45,922 bases of DNA from Mollicutes bacterium (GTDB taxonomy: Bacteria > Bacillota_I > Bacilli_A > Izemoplasmatales > Izemoplasmataceae): assembly GCA_003558105.1 (NCBI GenBank), contig PWMS01000118.1, positions 1 to 45,922 on the forward strand, given 5' to 3'. The notes under the pieces were generated by a model. The model searched no databases. It was not told the DNA's origin and saw nothing but the letters and a program-made list of their open reading frames with translations. Positions 18,007 to 26,142 of this stretch are shown in pieces. The position numbers were made by a program, and so were the translations under genes. Numbering within the stretch: position 1 is the stretch's first letter; each line of letters starts with the position of its first letter.

Positions 18007-18776
18007 GAATTTTTCACTTTGATATAGGCGACTTTATTGTCGATTTTTACTAAGAAGTCTTTGTGTTGTTTGAAAAACGTAAGCGGGCGAATGTTGGGCC
18101 CGTAGTTTCTGGGGTGAAAGCCGGGGAATTTCTTTTGTAAGAGGTTTGCCACAATACTCCAATAAGCCCAGCCATCGTCTTCAATATTGCTTTCGATGAT
18201 GTTTGTGATTTCTTGTTCAATGCGTTCTAAGGGGGTGATGGAGCTTTTCTCTTTTTCTTTGGTGGGCACGGTTTTCTTAGCGGGTTTTTTCTTGGTGGTG
18301 CTTGTTTTTGGTTTCTCTTCTTTTTCTTCTTTGGTATCGGCCAGCATTTTATCAAGATAGGCGAATGATTCACAGGAGTTGACCAGTGAAATTGGGGTTT
18401 TGGATTCCCCCATGCCGATTACAAAGATATCGTCTTCACGCAGACGGGTGACGAGTTTGGTAAAATCAGAATCGCTGGTCACAAGACAAAAGGCGTTGAC
18501 TTTATTGGAGTAAAGAATGTCCATCGCATCGATAATCAAGGTAAAGTCGCTGACGTTTTTGCCATGGGTATAAGCGTATTGTTGCACAGGGGTTAAGGCA
18601 AACTCGTTGATTTTTTCTTTCCATTTACGCAAGTTATCGGTGGTCCAATCGCCATACACTCTACGGTAATTGATTTTTCCGTATTTGTTGGCTTCATCGA
18701 TAATGATTTCAATGTATTTAGGCGAGATGTTTTCGGCATCGATTAATAGCGCGATGCTTTTGTTAAATTCGGCCAT
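18003..18776 (-). CDS. NYN-domain (LabA/DUF88-like) protein with C-terminal LOTUS/OST-HTH domain
   Basis: The 257-residue protein has an N-terminal NYN (PIN-like) nuclease fold with the acidic set expected for metal binding: LLIDAEN (Asp13), SDFTLIIDAMDIL (Asp77, Asp83) and TSDSDF (Asp102, Asp104). A charged Lys/Glu linker (about 146-180) leads to an OST-HTH/LOTUS domain (about 182-255), an RNA-binding module, with PLERIEQEI, GWAYWSIVANLLQKKFPGFHPRNYG and FFKQHKDFLVKI. NYN-LOTUS proteins are likely RNA nucleases or RNA-binding regulators; the target is unknown. It lies in a four-gene cluster with an ankyrin protein upstream and a membrane protein downstream. Confidence 0.88.
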   Translation of the reverse strand: MAEFNKSIALLIDAENISPKYIEIIIDEANKYGKINYRRVYGDWTTDNLRKWKEKINEFALTPVQQYAYTHGKNVSDFTLIIDAMDILYSNKVNAFCLVTSDSDFTKLVTRLREDDIFVIGMGESKTPISLVNSCESFAYLDKMLADTKEEKEEKPKTSTTKKKPAKKTVPTKEKEKSSITPLERIEQEITNIIESNIEDDGWAYWSIVANLLQKKFPGFHPRNYGPNIRPLTFFKQHKDFLVKIDNKVAYIKVKNS

Positions 18777-18795
18777 AATATCCTTCTTTCTTTCG

Positions 18796-20289
18796 TTAGT
18801 TTAGGAATCTTTGAGCGCTTTTTAGCGCCGGTTCGTAGGTGATGTTGGCTAAAGGGATGTCGTAGTAAAAGTGCAAGTAATAAACATCCATGAGATGACT
18901 TCTGATGATTGCTTGTTTTTGCATGCGACCTTGCGCATCAAAAACATAGGTGATTTTCCCACGATTGTTAAGCGTTTCATCTTCACTTTCAATCAATAAG
19001 GTGGTGTTTTGATCGATCGCAAATTGTTTGAAGTGTTCAAACAACCCTTCATCGATATCGATGAAATCTTTTTCCAACTGCAAAGTCTTGCGGTAATCAT
19101 GGGTGATTTTCCCTGGAAACATGTCTTTTAATGCCATGATATCAAAGACATGGGTGGGCTGATGCGAACTCATGCGCAAGTAGGCTTCCTTATTTTGGGG
19201 TTGTTCGAAACTCAGTAAGGTGACATAAGGCATGAAGACTTCAATCCCTTGGTGATACGCCATATGGTAGAATTCTTCTTCACTCAACTCATAGAAGTAG
19301 CTTTCATCCATATTCAGTACCAAGCGCACCACGCTCATGATATCAACATAATTGAGCGATGACTTCCGCATGATGCGGTCGTAATCTTGTAGTGTTAAAC
19401 CTTGTTTATCCTTTTCATTAAAGTTGATGAAATCGCTTAACTCCAAGGTGAATTTAGCGTCTTTAAACAACAGTTGATGGCTGGCGGGATAGCCCATGGA
19501 TGTCGGTTTTGTGGCCTCAGCCCCTTGCTCGACCATCCATTTGATGTAGTTGGGTTCTTTGGCGTGGCGCAAAGCGAGATGAAAAGGGGTGAGTCCATAG
19601 CCATTTTCCTTGTTTAAAGCAAAGCCGCGATTTAAAAGGAAGGTCATGGTGTTGGTAAAATCGTTACCATTGCTTTGTTTAACGACGTTGTTAAGTAAAT
19701 CGGTATCGATAAAATGGGAAACATCTTCGATGAATTCAAGGCGTTTTAAAAACTCGGGATAATCGGCGATGATATCGTATTGTAAGGATTCGTCTTTTAA
19801 TAGTCTTTCCAATTTCGCCTCATCGATGAGGTAATCAAAGATATCGCTGTTGATTAAAGCCAACTTTAATAATTCTTTATGCAAGGAAGGATGCATGGGA
19901 TAGTGGGTGTAAAATTGTTTGAAATAATCAACATCTTTATGACTCATCATATATTCGTACATCGATAACATATGCTCATGGTTAAAGGTATAGCTCTCTA
20001 AGGTAAGGAGTAAAAAGTGTTCTCGTTCAAACAACAATAAAAGAATTAAAATAGAAAGATCGATTTGATTGAAAAACTCAGAATAATCATAGGTTTCAAT
20101 CAAATAATGAAAGATCTGTTCACTATCATAGGCAATCGCGAGTTCGATGGGGTCAAAGATCATCGGATCTTCTGCCACATCAAATTTGTCGATAAAGCTG
20201 TTTAGATCATCGTGTTTGACCGCCTGCGCCCAAGGTACCCATTCAAAGAGTTCATCGCTTAGTAAAAAGTTAATATAAGATTCGTACAT
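18796..20289 (-). CDS. Ankyrin-repeat protein
   Basis: This 497-residue acidic protein contains ankyrin-like repeats, clearest at about residues 212-275 (NKENGYGLTPFHLALRHAK, then YIKWMVEQGAEATKPTSMG, then YPASHQLLF). The N-terminal half also has repeat-like helical pairs, such as PIELAIAYDSEQIFHYLIE. The C-terminal 120 residues look like a separate alpha/beta part of unknown type, rich in aromatic residues. No signal peptide or membrane segment is evident, so it is probably cytosolic and mediates protein contacts. It is 14 bases after the preceding membrane-protein gene and 19 bases before the NYN-LOTUS gene. Confidence 0.8.
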   Translation of the reverse strand: MYESYINFLLSDELFEWVPWAQAVKHDDLNSFIDKFDVAEDPMIFDPIELAIAYDSEQIFHYLIETYDYSEFFNQIDLSILILLLLFEREHFLLLTLESYTFNHEHMLSMYEYMMSHKDVDYFKQFYTHYPMHPSLHKELLKLALINSDIFDYLIDEAKLERLLKDESLQYDIIADYPEFLKRLEFIEDVSHFIDTDLLNNVVKQSNGNDFTNTMTFLLNRGFALNKENGYGLTPFHLALRHAKEPNYIKWMVEQGAEATKPTSMGYPASHQLLFKDAKFTLELSDFINFNEKDKQGLTLQDYDRIMRKSSLNYVDIMSVVRLVLNMDESYFYELSEEEFYHMAYHQGIEVFMPYVTLLSFEQPQNKEAYLRMSSHQPTHVFDIMALKDMFPGKITHDYRKTLQLEKDFIDIDEGLFEHFKQFAIDQNTTLLIESEDETLNNRGKITYVFDAQGRMQKQAIIRSHLMDVYYLHFYYDIPLANITYEPALKSAQRFLN

Positions 20290-20303
20290 CGTGTCACCTC
20301 TAA

Positions 20304-20852
20304 TTAGGATTTCTTATCGTCATCGGCATGCATTTGATTGACGATATCTTCAAAGGCACTACCAATCGCCTTTGTATTCGATAAATCTTTCATCATCCCG
20401 GTCATCTTCATCTTCGAGTGAATATTAACATCATCGAAGATATAAAAGCTGATCGGATCGATTTTGTTGGCAAAATCCCACCATAACAAAAGTTTCTTTA
20501 AAAGTTGCTTCCCGATAAATTTTATGATCATCGCTAAATAATAGACTGTAATAAATGGAAAAAAGACGATGAACATAAACAAACTTAAAAGCGTGTATAA
20601 TTTTTTAAACGCGGGTTCACTTAAGGTGCGTCTTTGTAAACTCTTTGATTGTAGGCTCATAAAAAAGATAAAGGTAAAGGCGAATAGCCGTTCGATGAAA
20701 TACATCACGCTGATAAGCAAAAACAACGCCACATAAATAGCAAAAACAAACGGTAAGCATAGCCAATGCATTATCTCTTCACCGCGGGTGTAATCCGTTT
20801 TATCCCATAAAATATCAAACGTTTTAAAGCCGTTTTTAAAGGTTTCTTTCAT
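20304..20852 (-). CDS. Membrane protein of unknown function
   Basis: The protein (about 182 residues) was not recognised. It has an N-terminal soluble stretch with DILWDKTDYTRGEEIMHWL, then hydrophobic segments at about 30-48, 52-70 and 90-115, and a charged C-terminus ending MHADDDKKS with ISFYIFDDVNIHSKMKMTG before it. Two ATGs (20861 and 20852) are possible; neither has a strong ribosome binding site. A TG-extended -10 (TGATACAAT) lies about 25 bases upstream and would start the four-gene cluster that runs through the ankyrin and NYN-LOTUS genes. Confidence 0.7.
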   Translation of the reverse strand: MKETFKNGFKTFDILWDKTDYTRGEEIMHWLCLPFVFAIYVALFLLISVMYFIERLFAFTFIFFMSLQSKSLQRRTLSEPAFKKLYTLLSLFMFIVFFPFITVYYLAMIIKFIGKQLLKKLLLWWDFANKIDPISFYIFDDVNIHSKMKMTGMMKDLSNTKAIGSAFEDIVNQMHADDDKKS

Positions 20853-20903
20853 GATTATCATTCTTTCTTTATTTCTACTGCTTTATTGTATCATAGCGTC
20901 TTC

Positions 20904-20941
20904 AAAAAAACTACCTCGCTGATAAGCGAGGGTAGCTTTTT
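20904..20941 (-). terminator. Terminator of the perR-peroxiredoxin operon
   Basis: CTACC-TCGC and GCGA-GGGTAG (20911-20935) form a stem with a GATAA-containing loop, followed on the minus strand by seven T. It overlaps the stop codon of the peroxiredoxin gene. Confidence 0.8.
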
Positions 20942-21626
20942 AGTTATCTTTTTTAAGACACATAAACCAATCTAGGCAAGTGACGCCTTCTTCTTCGCCT
21001 TTCATGCGTCTTTCAGCAAGTTTGGCGTTGGTGGCGGGTGGCACAATTAAGTCATCGCCAGGGCGCCAATCAGCCGGGGTGGCGACGCCTTCACTATCCG
21101 ATTTTTGTAAGGCTTGTAAAAGCCGTAAGAGTTCATCAAAATTACGACCCGTTGAAAGGGGATAGTATAAAATGGTGCGAATCTTGCCTTTTGGATCGAT
21201 CACAAATACCGCTCTGACTGCTTGTGTGCCAGATTGTTTAGGTTGAATCATCCCGTATTTTTTCGCGACACTCATGGTGATGTCTTCAATCAACGGGAAT
21301 GTCACGTCGATATTTTTCATACCCTTGAATTCGATTTTTTCCTTGATGGTTCTTAACCATGCGATATGCGAATGAAGCGAATCGACCGATAACCCGACCA
21401 ATTCGGTATTCAGGGCTTTAAACTCCTCCTGTAATTTCGCAAACATCATAAATTCGGTGGTACAAACGGGGGTAAAATCGGCGGGATGAGAGAACAAAAT
21501 GACCCAAGAACCGCGGTAATCTTTCGGAAAATTAATTTTCCCTTGCGTGGTTACCGCTTCAAAGTTAGGGGCATCATCACCAAGTAGTGGCATGCGAACG
21601 GCTTTTTCTAATGTTTCGTTTTCCAT
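20940..21626 (-). CDS. Peroxiredoxin of the Prx6 type
   Basis: The 228-residue protein reduces peroxides in the cytosol. The peroxidatic cysteine is Cys55 in HPADFTPVCTTEF, and the arm-containing C-terminal extension ends with VTCLDWFMC (Cys217, Cys223), as in archaeal/Prx6-type enzymes that have a second and third cysteine. RAVFVIDPKGKIRTILYYP and the PADWRPGDD segment are also typical. It is 15 bases downstream of the PerR-like regulator, with AAGGAGGAG before its ATG, so it is co-transcribed with it and probably induced by peroxide. Confidence 0.95.
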   Translation of the reverse strand: MENETLEKAVRMPLLGDDAPNFEAVTTQGKINFPKDYRGSWVILFSHPADFTPVCTTEFMMFAKLQEEFKALNTELVGLSVDSLHSHIAWLRTIKEKIEFKGMKNIDVTFPLIEDITMSVAKKYGMIQPKQSGTQAVRAVFVIDPKGKIRTILYYPLSTGRNFDELLRLLQALQKSDSEGVATPADWRPGDDLIVPPATNAKLAERRMKGEEEGVTCLDWFMCLKKDN

Positions 21627-21641
21627 AATTACTCCTCCTTA

Positions 21642-22043
21642 TTATGATTGGCATTTGGGACAAATGCCTCGGTATAATAATTGTGCATCGTTGACAATAT
21701 AGCCTTTAAAAAGCTCAGGATTTAAGCTTGGAGCCTCGGCATCGATGTCATAAATCTTAGCACAACTCATGCATTTAAAGTGGGCGTGCGGGTTGCTGAT
21801 TAAATCGTAACGCGTTTCATTTTCATCCATGATAATCATCGTTGCAAGATGTTTTTGGATAAACAAATGCAAGGTATTATACACCGTCGTTTTTGAAAGA
21901 GTTGGCACCTCATTTAAGAGTTGTTGGTAAATCTCATCGGCGGTAGGATGCGTCTTTTCTTGTTTTAAGTATTGATAAATCAATAATCTTGTGTAGGATG
22001 GCTTGATGTCATAACTTCTTAAAATATCGCTATAGCGTTGCAT
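21642..22043 (-). CDS. perR: Fur-family regulator, PerR-like
   Basis: The product (133 residues from ATG 22043) is a Fur-family repressor. The winged helix includes KPSYTRLLIYQYLKQEKTHPTADEIYQQL and LSKTTVYNTLHLFIQK; the dimer domain has HAHFKCMSCAKIYDI and a C-terminal CPKC, the four structural zinc cysteines. Its place just upstream of a peroxiredoxin gene and the PerR-like box on its promoter favour PerR over Fur or Zur. AAGGAG lies eight bases before ATG 22043; the longer frame would read through the promoter and is rejected. Confidence 0.88.
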   Translation of the reverse strand: MQRYSDILRSYDIKPSYTRLLIYQYLKQEKTHPTADEIYQQLLNEVPTLSKTTVYNTLHLFIQKHLATMIIMDENETRYDLISNPHAHFKCMSCAKIYDIDAEAPSLNPELFKGYIVNDAQLLYRGICPKCQS

Positions 22044-22071
22044 AGCATCACTCCTTGGACAATTTACATAA

Positions 22072-22120
22072 ATGTAATGATTACAATTTTGATTATACGC
22101 CCAATTGTGCATGCCGTCAA
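22072..22120 (-). promoter_or_regulatory. perR promoter with PerR-like operator
   Basis: On the minus strand TTGACG (22120-22115), a 17-base spacer and TATAAT (22097-22092) form the promoter. Just downstream, ATGTAATGATTACAA (22072-22086 on plus) matches the 7-1-7 PerR box TTATAATnATTATAA at 11 of 14 positions, over the expected start of transcription. A second palindrome, TTACATAAATGTAA, adjoins at 22064-22077. Confidence 0.8.
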
Positions 22121-22137
22121 GTCAAAACGCATTCTCA

Positions 22138-22165
22138 TTGCAGAAACGAAGGAACGCGTTATAAT
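22138..22165 (+). promoter_or_regulatory. Promoter of the GNAT gene
   Basis: TTGCAG (22138-22143), a 16-base spacer and TATAAT (22160-22165). The promoter diverges from that of perR, with only about 18 bases between the two -35 boxes. GGAGAG follows before the ATG at 22198. Confidence 0.65.
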
Positions 22166-22197
22166 GAAGATAGCTTAGTTAAAGGAGAGATTAACCA

Positions 22198-22473
22198 ATG
22201 GAAATTAAAACAGGGAAACACGAATTTTATATCGAAGATGACCAAAACGAGAAAATCGCGCGCATCACGTATCAGTTTGAAGACGACTGGACAATTGTGG
22301 CTAATTCTACCTTTGTCGATCCTGCCTTAAGAGGCCAAGGGGTGGCTAAAAAACTCCTAGACCACCTAGCTAGGTATGCTAGAGATAACAACTTAAAGAT
22401 CAGACCGCTTTGTTCGTATGTGGTTAAAGCGTTTGAAAAATATCAAGAATACCGCGATGTTGCGGTAGATTAA
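22198..22473 (+). CDS. Small GNAT-family N-acetyltransferase (YjdJ-like)
   Basis: The 91-residue protein is a minimal GNAT fold of the Acetyltransf_CG type. The acetyl-CoA binding loop is FVDPALRGQGVAKKLLDHL (about 39-57), followed by IRPLCSYVVKAFEKYQEYRDV, the typical C-terminal signature of the family. The substrate is unknown. Its promoter is divergent from that of perR, and a terminator follows the stop codon, so it is a monocistronic plus-strand gene. Confidence 0.9.
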   Translation: MEIKTGKHEFYIEDDQNEKIARITYQFEDDWTIVANSTFVDPALRGQGVAKKLLDHLARYARDNNLKIRPLCSYVVKAFEKYQEYRDVAVD

Positions 22474-22497
22474 ACGGCTTAGCGGCCGTTTTTTTTT
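22473..22497 (+). terminator. Terminator of the GNAT gene
   Basis: AACGGC-TTAGCG-GCCGTT is a perfect 6-bp stem followed by eight or more T. It also abuts the end of the convergent gene. Confidence 0.75.
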
Positions 22498-23374
22498 ATC
22501 CCAAGGTTAACAGTAAAACAAAGCCTAGGATAAACGTCGCTAAATTCGCAATAATTGCGTAAGTAAGCGCTCTAAACCATGAATGTTCCTTAAGTTTTAA
22601 GATATAGATAACACTTTCTGTGGTAAAGACGATAATCTCGCCTAAAATCAATATCAATAGCGCGGCTATCTGGCCGCCCCAATAATAATAGCCGATGATC
22701 ACAAACAGTGTTAAAAAAGACTGGGTGAAGAAATTGACGATGCCCACTAAGAAATAACTTTCTTTAAGGCGGTAGAAAAACAAGAATAAAATCAGTAGTT
22801 CAAGCCCGATCGTTAAGATGAGTCGCATCAAATATTGCCCAATCATCGTAAAAATAGGCACATCTTCATATAGATGTCCAACCCCAGTGGCATCAATGCT
22901 TAGATCGACCCCACTTAAGTCATAATGAAAGGCCGCATGAAACATTTGGCGCTCGATCGCTTCACTGATGATGAGTTGACCACTTTCGGTCATAATCGCT
23001 ATCTTAAAATCTCTAGGTGCGCCAAAATAGCCAAGTTCAAATTGATCATCATTTCGTTCAATATAGCGTGGTGCCCCAGAATAAAGCGTGGCACTAGCGT
23101 AGCCATCTGCGTCAATAAAGCCATTTAAAACAGAGAAATGATCAAAATAATCTTCTTCTAAATAATGTGTACCGGTAAACGCTTCGTTTGGATCAACGTC
23201 ATTGATGGCGCCACTAAAGCGATACGGAATCAAAATATCGAGTTCATAGTCCTCATCGATGCCAATCACATCGATTGTAGCAGAAGGTTTTGGTCCTAAA
23301 TCCGCCGATAAGACAGGGCTAAAGACAAAACCAAAGACCAACAAGAAACCAAGCATCATCCATATTTTTTTCAT
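22496..23374 (-). CDS. Membrane protein with exported N-terminal domain, unknown function
   Basis: The product (about 292 residues) was not recognised. A signal peptide (MKKIWMMLGFLLVFGFVFSPVLSA, read in two parts: residues 1-12 and 13-24) precedes an acidic exported domain up to about residue 170, with beta-rich segments such as YFGAPRDFKIAIMTESGQLI. Five hydrophobic segments follow at about 177-290. The ATG at 23374 has AGGTG 6 bases upstream; the longer frame starts at a TTG and is less likely. It is convergent with the GNAT gene and stands alone. A sensor or a membrane-anchored binding protein is possible; no motif decides this. Confidence 0.75.
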   Translation of the reverse strand: MKKIWMMLGFLLVFGFVFSPVLSADLGPKPSATIDVIGIDEDYELDILIPYRFSGAINDVDPNEAFTGTHYLEEDYFDHFSVLNGFIDADGYASATLYSGAPRYIERNDDQFELGYFGAPRDFKIAIMTESGQLIISEAIERQMFHAAFHYDLSGVDLSIDATGVGHLYEDVPIFTMIGQYLMRLILTIGLELLILFLFFYRLKESYFLVGIVNFFTQSFLTLFVIIGYYYWGGQIAALLILILGEIIVFTTESVIYILKLKEHSWFRALTYAIIANLATFILGFVLLLTLG

Positions 23375-23446
23375 GTGCACACCTACTTTCAATGACTATT
23401 GTACGCTAAATAGCGAGGTTTATAAATACTAAATAAAGAATTTTTT

Positions 23447-23494
23447 AAAAAAAGCGGCCAAGGTAATCATGGATAGGATACCTTAGCCGTTTTT
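23447..23494 (-). terminator. Terminator of glnA
   Basis: On the minus strand ACGGCTAAGGTA (23490-23479) pairs with TACCTTGGCCGC (23465-23454), followed by six T. The opposite strand also has a T-run. Confidence 0.8.
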
Positions 23495-23496
23495 AA

Positions 23497-24831
23497 TTAT
23501 AGAACTTTTAGATATTTATCAATTTCCCATTGACTCACCCACATGCGGTAGTCATCCCATTCTCTTTCTTTGGCTAATTGAAATTTCTCAAAGATGTGTT
23601 TACCTAAGGTTTCTTGCATGAGCGTCGATTTTTTAAAGTCTTTTAAGGCATCTTTTAGATTTTCAGGTAAGTTTTTGACCCCTAAGGCTTCTCTTTTATC
23701 TCGCTTTAAGGTATAAAGATTCTCGCTAACAGGCGCGGCGGGTGAAAGCGATTGTTTGATGCCATCAAGACCGCTAGCTAAAAGGACGCTAAAGGCCAAA
23801 TAAGGATTAGCCGCTGGGTCGACGCTACGGACTTCTGCTCTTGTGCCCATCTCGCGGGCTGCAGGAATGCGTATCATCGCACTGCGGTTAGAGATACTCC
23901 AAGCAATGTAGATAGGCGCTTCATAGCCGGGCAATAGCCGTTTATAGGAATTGATGATTGGATTGGTAATGGCGGTATAACTGCGCGCATGTTTAATCAA
24001 TCCACTGATAAATTGCCGGGCAATCTTAGATAGTTGATATGCTGCGTTTTTATCATAAAAAACATTGTCGCCTTCTTGATTTACCAACGAACAATTGGTA
24101 TGCATGCCCGAGCCATTGATGTCCATTAAAGGTTTCGGCATAAAAGTGGCGTGCAGCCCATGTCTTTTTGCGACGTTTTTCACGACCAATTTAAAGGTTT
24201 GGAGTTGGTCAGCGGCTTCTAAGGCGTCGTTGAATTCAAAATTAATCTCGTGTTGTGAGGCAGCGACTTCATGGTGTGAGGCTTCCATGCAAAAATTAAG
24301 TTTTTGTAGCTCTAAGACGATATCGCGACGACAATCCTCAGCCCCATCGATTGGGGCCAAATCAAAATACCCACCATAATCGCTATAATTGAGACTGATT
24401 TCACCATTTTCTTTGAGTTCAAATAAAAAGAATTCCGGTTCTACCCCAATTTTGAATTGAGCAAAGCCCATGTCTTGCATCGTTTTTATCTGGCGTTTTA
24501 AAATCAAACGTGGATCGCCTTCAAACGGTTTACCATCTGGGTGATAAACATCACAGATTAACCGCGCGACATTCCCGTAGGCGGAATTTTCCCAAGGTAA
24601 GACCAACCAGGTCCTTAAATCTGGATGTAGGACCATGTCAGCCTCATCGATACGCGCAAAGCCATCGATGCTAGACCCATCAAAAATGGTTTTGTTATCC
24701 AGGGCATTTTCTAGTCCGTTAACAGGAATTTCGACGTTTTTTATAGTGCCATGGATGTCGGTGAAACACAGCCGAATATATTTAACGTTTTCTTGTTTCG
24801 CGGCTTCTAAAATTTTTGTCTTACTGCTCAT
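23497..24831 (-). CDS. glnA: Glutamine synthetase type I-alpha
   Basis: The 444-residue enzyme makes glutamine from glutamate, ammonia and ATP, as a cytosolic dodecamer. It has [15 protein letters not shown], the [12 protein letters not shown] latch region with Arg60 at the position of the feedback Arg62 of B. subtilis [10 protein letters not shown] metal ligands, [22 protein letters not shown] and RIPAAR. Length and the Arg mark it as GSI-alpha, regulated by feedback and not by adenylylation; the adenylylation Tyr segment of GSI-beta is absent. No glnR gene is next to it, and no GlnR box (TGTnA-N7-TnACA) was found upstream. Confidence 0.97.
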   Translation of the reverse strand: MSSKTKILEAAKQENVKYIRLCFTDIHGTIKNVEIPVNGLENALDNKTIFDGSSIDGFARIDEADMVLHPDLRTWLVLPWENSAYGNVARLICDVYHPDGKPFEGDPRLILKRQIKTMQDMGFAQFKIGVEPEFFLFELKENGEISLNYSDYGGYFDLAPIDGAEDCRRDIVLELQKLNFCMEASHHEVAASQHEINFEFNDALEAADQLQTFKLVVKNVAKRHGLHATFMPKPLMDINGSGMHTNCSLVNQEGDNVFYDKNAAYQLSKIARQFISGLIKHARSYTAITNPIINSYKRLLPGYEAPIYIAWSISNRSAMIRIPAAREMGTRAEVRSVDPAANPYLAFSVLLASGLDGIKQSLSPAAPVSENLYTLKRDKREALGVKNLPENLKDALKDFKKSTLMQETLGKHIFEKFQLAKEREWDDYRMWVSQWEIDKYLKVL

Positions 24832-24933
24832 ACGCTCACGCTCCTTATAGCCGTATTTTACAAAATTACGTTGTGAATACCTAGTAAATCAGCGCAAAAA
24901 TTAATGAAAACGTATGTCATTTTGTAAAAAGCT

Positions 24934-24964
24934 AAAAAAAAAGGCTCAGATTTGAGCCTTTTAA
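24934..24964 (-). terminator. Terminator of the betaine transporter operon
   Basis: AAGGCTCA (24941-24948) and TGAGCCTT (24953-24960) form an 8-bp stem, followed on the minus strand by nine T, immediately after the opuAA stop codon. Confidence 0.85.
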
Positions 24965-24967
24965 CGT

Positions 24968-26140
24968 TTATTTTGCGAGTGCATCGACAACAATGTCATA
25001 ATCTAAGACGCCACGCAGACGGCCTTTACCATCGACAACAGGGAGGTTGTAGGTAGATTCATTGAGTTTTTCCCAAGCATCCTGTAAGTAAAGGTTACGA
25101 TAGATTTTGGTCTCATCCTTGTGGACGAGATTATCGATCTTTTGGGCTTTTGATTTTTGTAAGTCTTCTATTTTGAGAAACCCTAAGAAAATACGTTTCT
25201 CATCGGTTACATAGATAAAATCCATCTCATTTTCTTTCAAGAAATCCAAAGTCTCTTTCCGGTCATCGCCAAGTTTTGCGACTGATTTAAGTTTAGACAT
25301 GATGTTTCTAACTTTTAAGATTCTAGTTTTATCAACATCCGCTATAAAATCTTTAACATACTGATTGGCGGGATTTGCAAAGAATTCTTCAGGTTTACCT
25401 AGTTGCACGATTTCAGCATCTTTCATCAAGGCAATGCGGTCGCCCATTCTGAACGCTTCGTTCATATCATGGGTAATAAAGACGATGGTACGGTCCATGG
25501 TATCTTCTAGTTTTAGAAGTTCGTTTTGCATTTCACGTCGAATGAGGGGGTCTAGGGCACTGTAGGGTTCATCCATCAATAATAATTCAGGATCATTGGT
25601 TAGCGCTCTGGCTAAACCAACCCGTTGACGCATCCCACCGGAGAGTTGATTTGGCATGTGGTGTTCCCAACCATCAAGTCCGACAAGTTCAATCGCCTCC
25701 ATGGAACGTTGTCGACGTTCTTTATCCTCGATGCCTTGGACTTCAAGTGGATATTCAACATTACCCAGCACGGTTCTATGGCTGAGTAAGCCAAAATGTT
25801 GAAAGACCATCGCGACATCGTTGCGTCGGAAATAGCGAAGTTCTTTTTTTGTCATATCCATCAAGCTTCTACCGCCGACTTTAACGTCTCCTGTGGCGGG
25901 GCGGTTCAATAAATTCAAGGTACGGATAAGCGAGGATTTCCCGCTACCAGAGAGGCCGACTATGACAAACAACTCGTTTTCTTCAATCTCAAGATTGATG
26001 CGTTTAACCGCGACGGTGGCGCCGGTTTTTTCACGAATTTCATCGGGTTTATAATCATCAAGCATTTCGATGGCCGCTTCACGTTGTTTGCGACTACCAA
26101 AGATAACGCTTAAATCTTCAACTTTAACACCTTGTGCCAT
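24968..26140 (-). CDS. opuAA: Glycine betaine/proline ABC transporter, ATP-binding protein with CBS domains
   Basis: The 390-residue ATPase has Walker A GLSGSGKSS (about 73-81), Q-loop FQHFGLL, signature LSGGMRQRVGLARAL (about 176-190) and Walker B LLLMDEPYSALDP. The leading EKTGATVAVKRI segment and the QRQ-like family extension are those of ProV/OpuAA. Residues from about 290 form a tandem CBS module (MDFIYVTDEKRIFLGFL, YNLPVVDGKGRLRGVL), which in OpuA senses ionic strength. It drives uptake of compatible solutes at high osmolarity. It starts two bases after the permease gene. Confidence 0.95.
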   Translation of the reverse strand: MAQGVKVEDLSVIFGSRKQREAAIEMLDDYKPDEIREKTGATVAVKRINLEIEENELFVIVGLSGSGKSSLIRTLNLLNRPATGDVKVGGRSLMDMTKKELRYFRRNDVAMVFQHFGLLSHRTVLGNVEYPLEVQGIEDKERRQRSMEAIELVGLDGWEHHMPNQLSGGMRQRVGLARALTNDPELLLMDEPYSALDPLIRREMQNELLKLEDTMDRTIVFITHDMNEAFRMGDRIALMKDAEIVQLGKPEEFFANPANQYVKDFIADVDKTRILKVRNIMSKLKSVAKLGDDRKETLDFLKENEMDFIYVTDEKRIFLGFLKIEDLQKSKAQKIDNLVHKDETKIYRNLYLQDAWEKLNESTYNLPVVDGKGRLRGVLDYDIVVDALAK

Positions 26141-26142
26141 AA

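Noticed and set aside
24832-24933. GlnR operator or glutamine riboswitch before glnA
   Set aside because: No TGTnA-N7-TnACA match and no riboswitch-like fold was seen; only weak promoter-like sequence is present.
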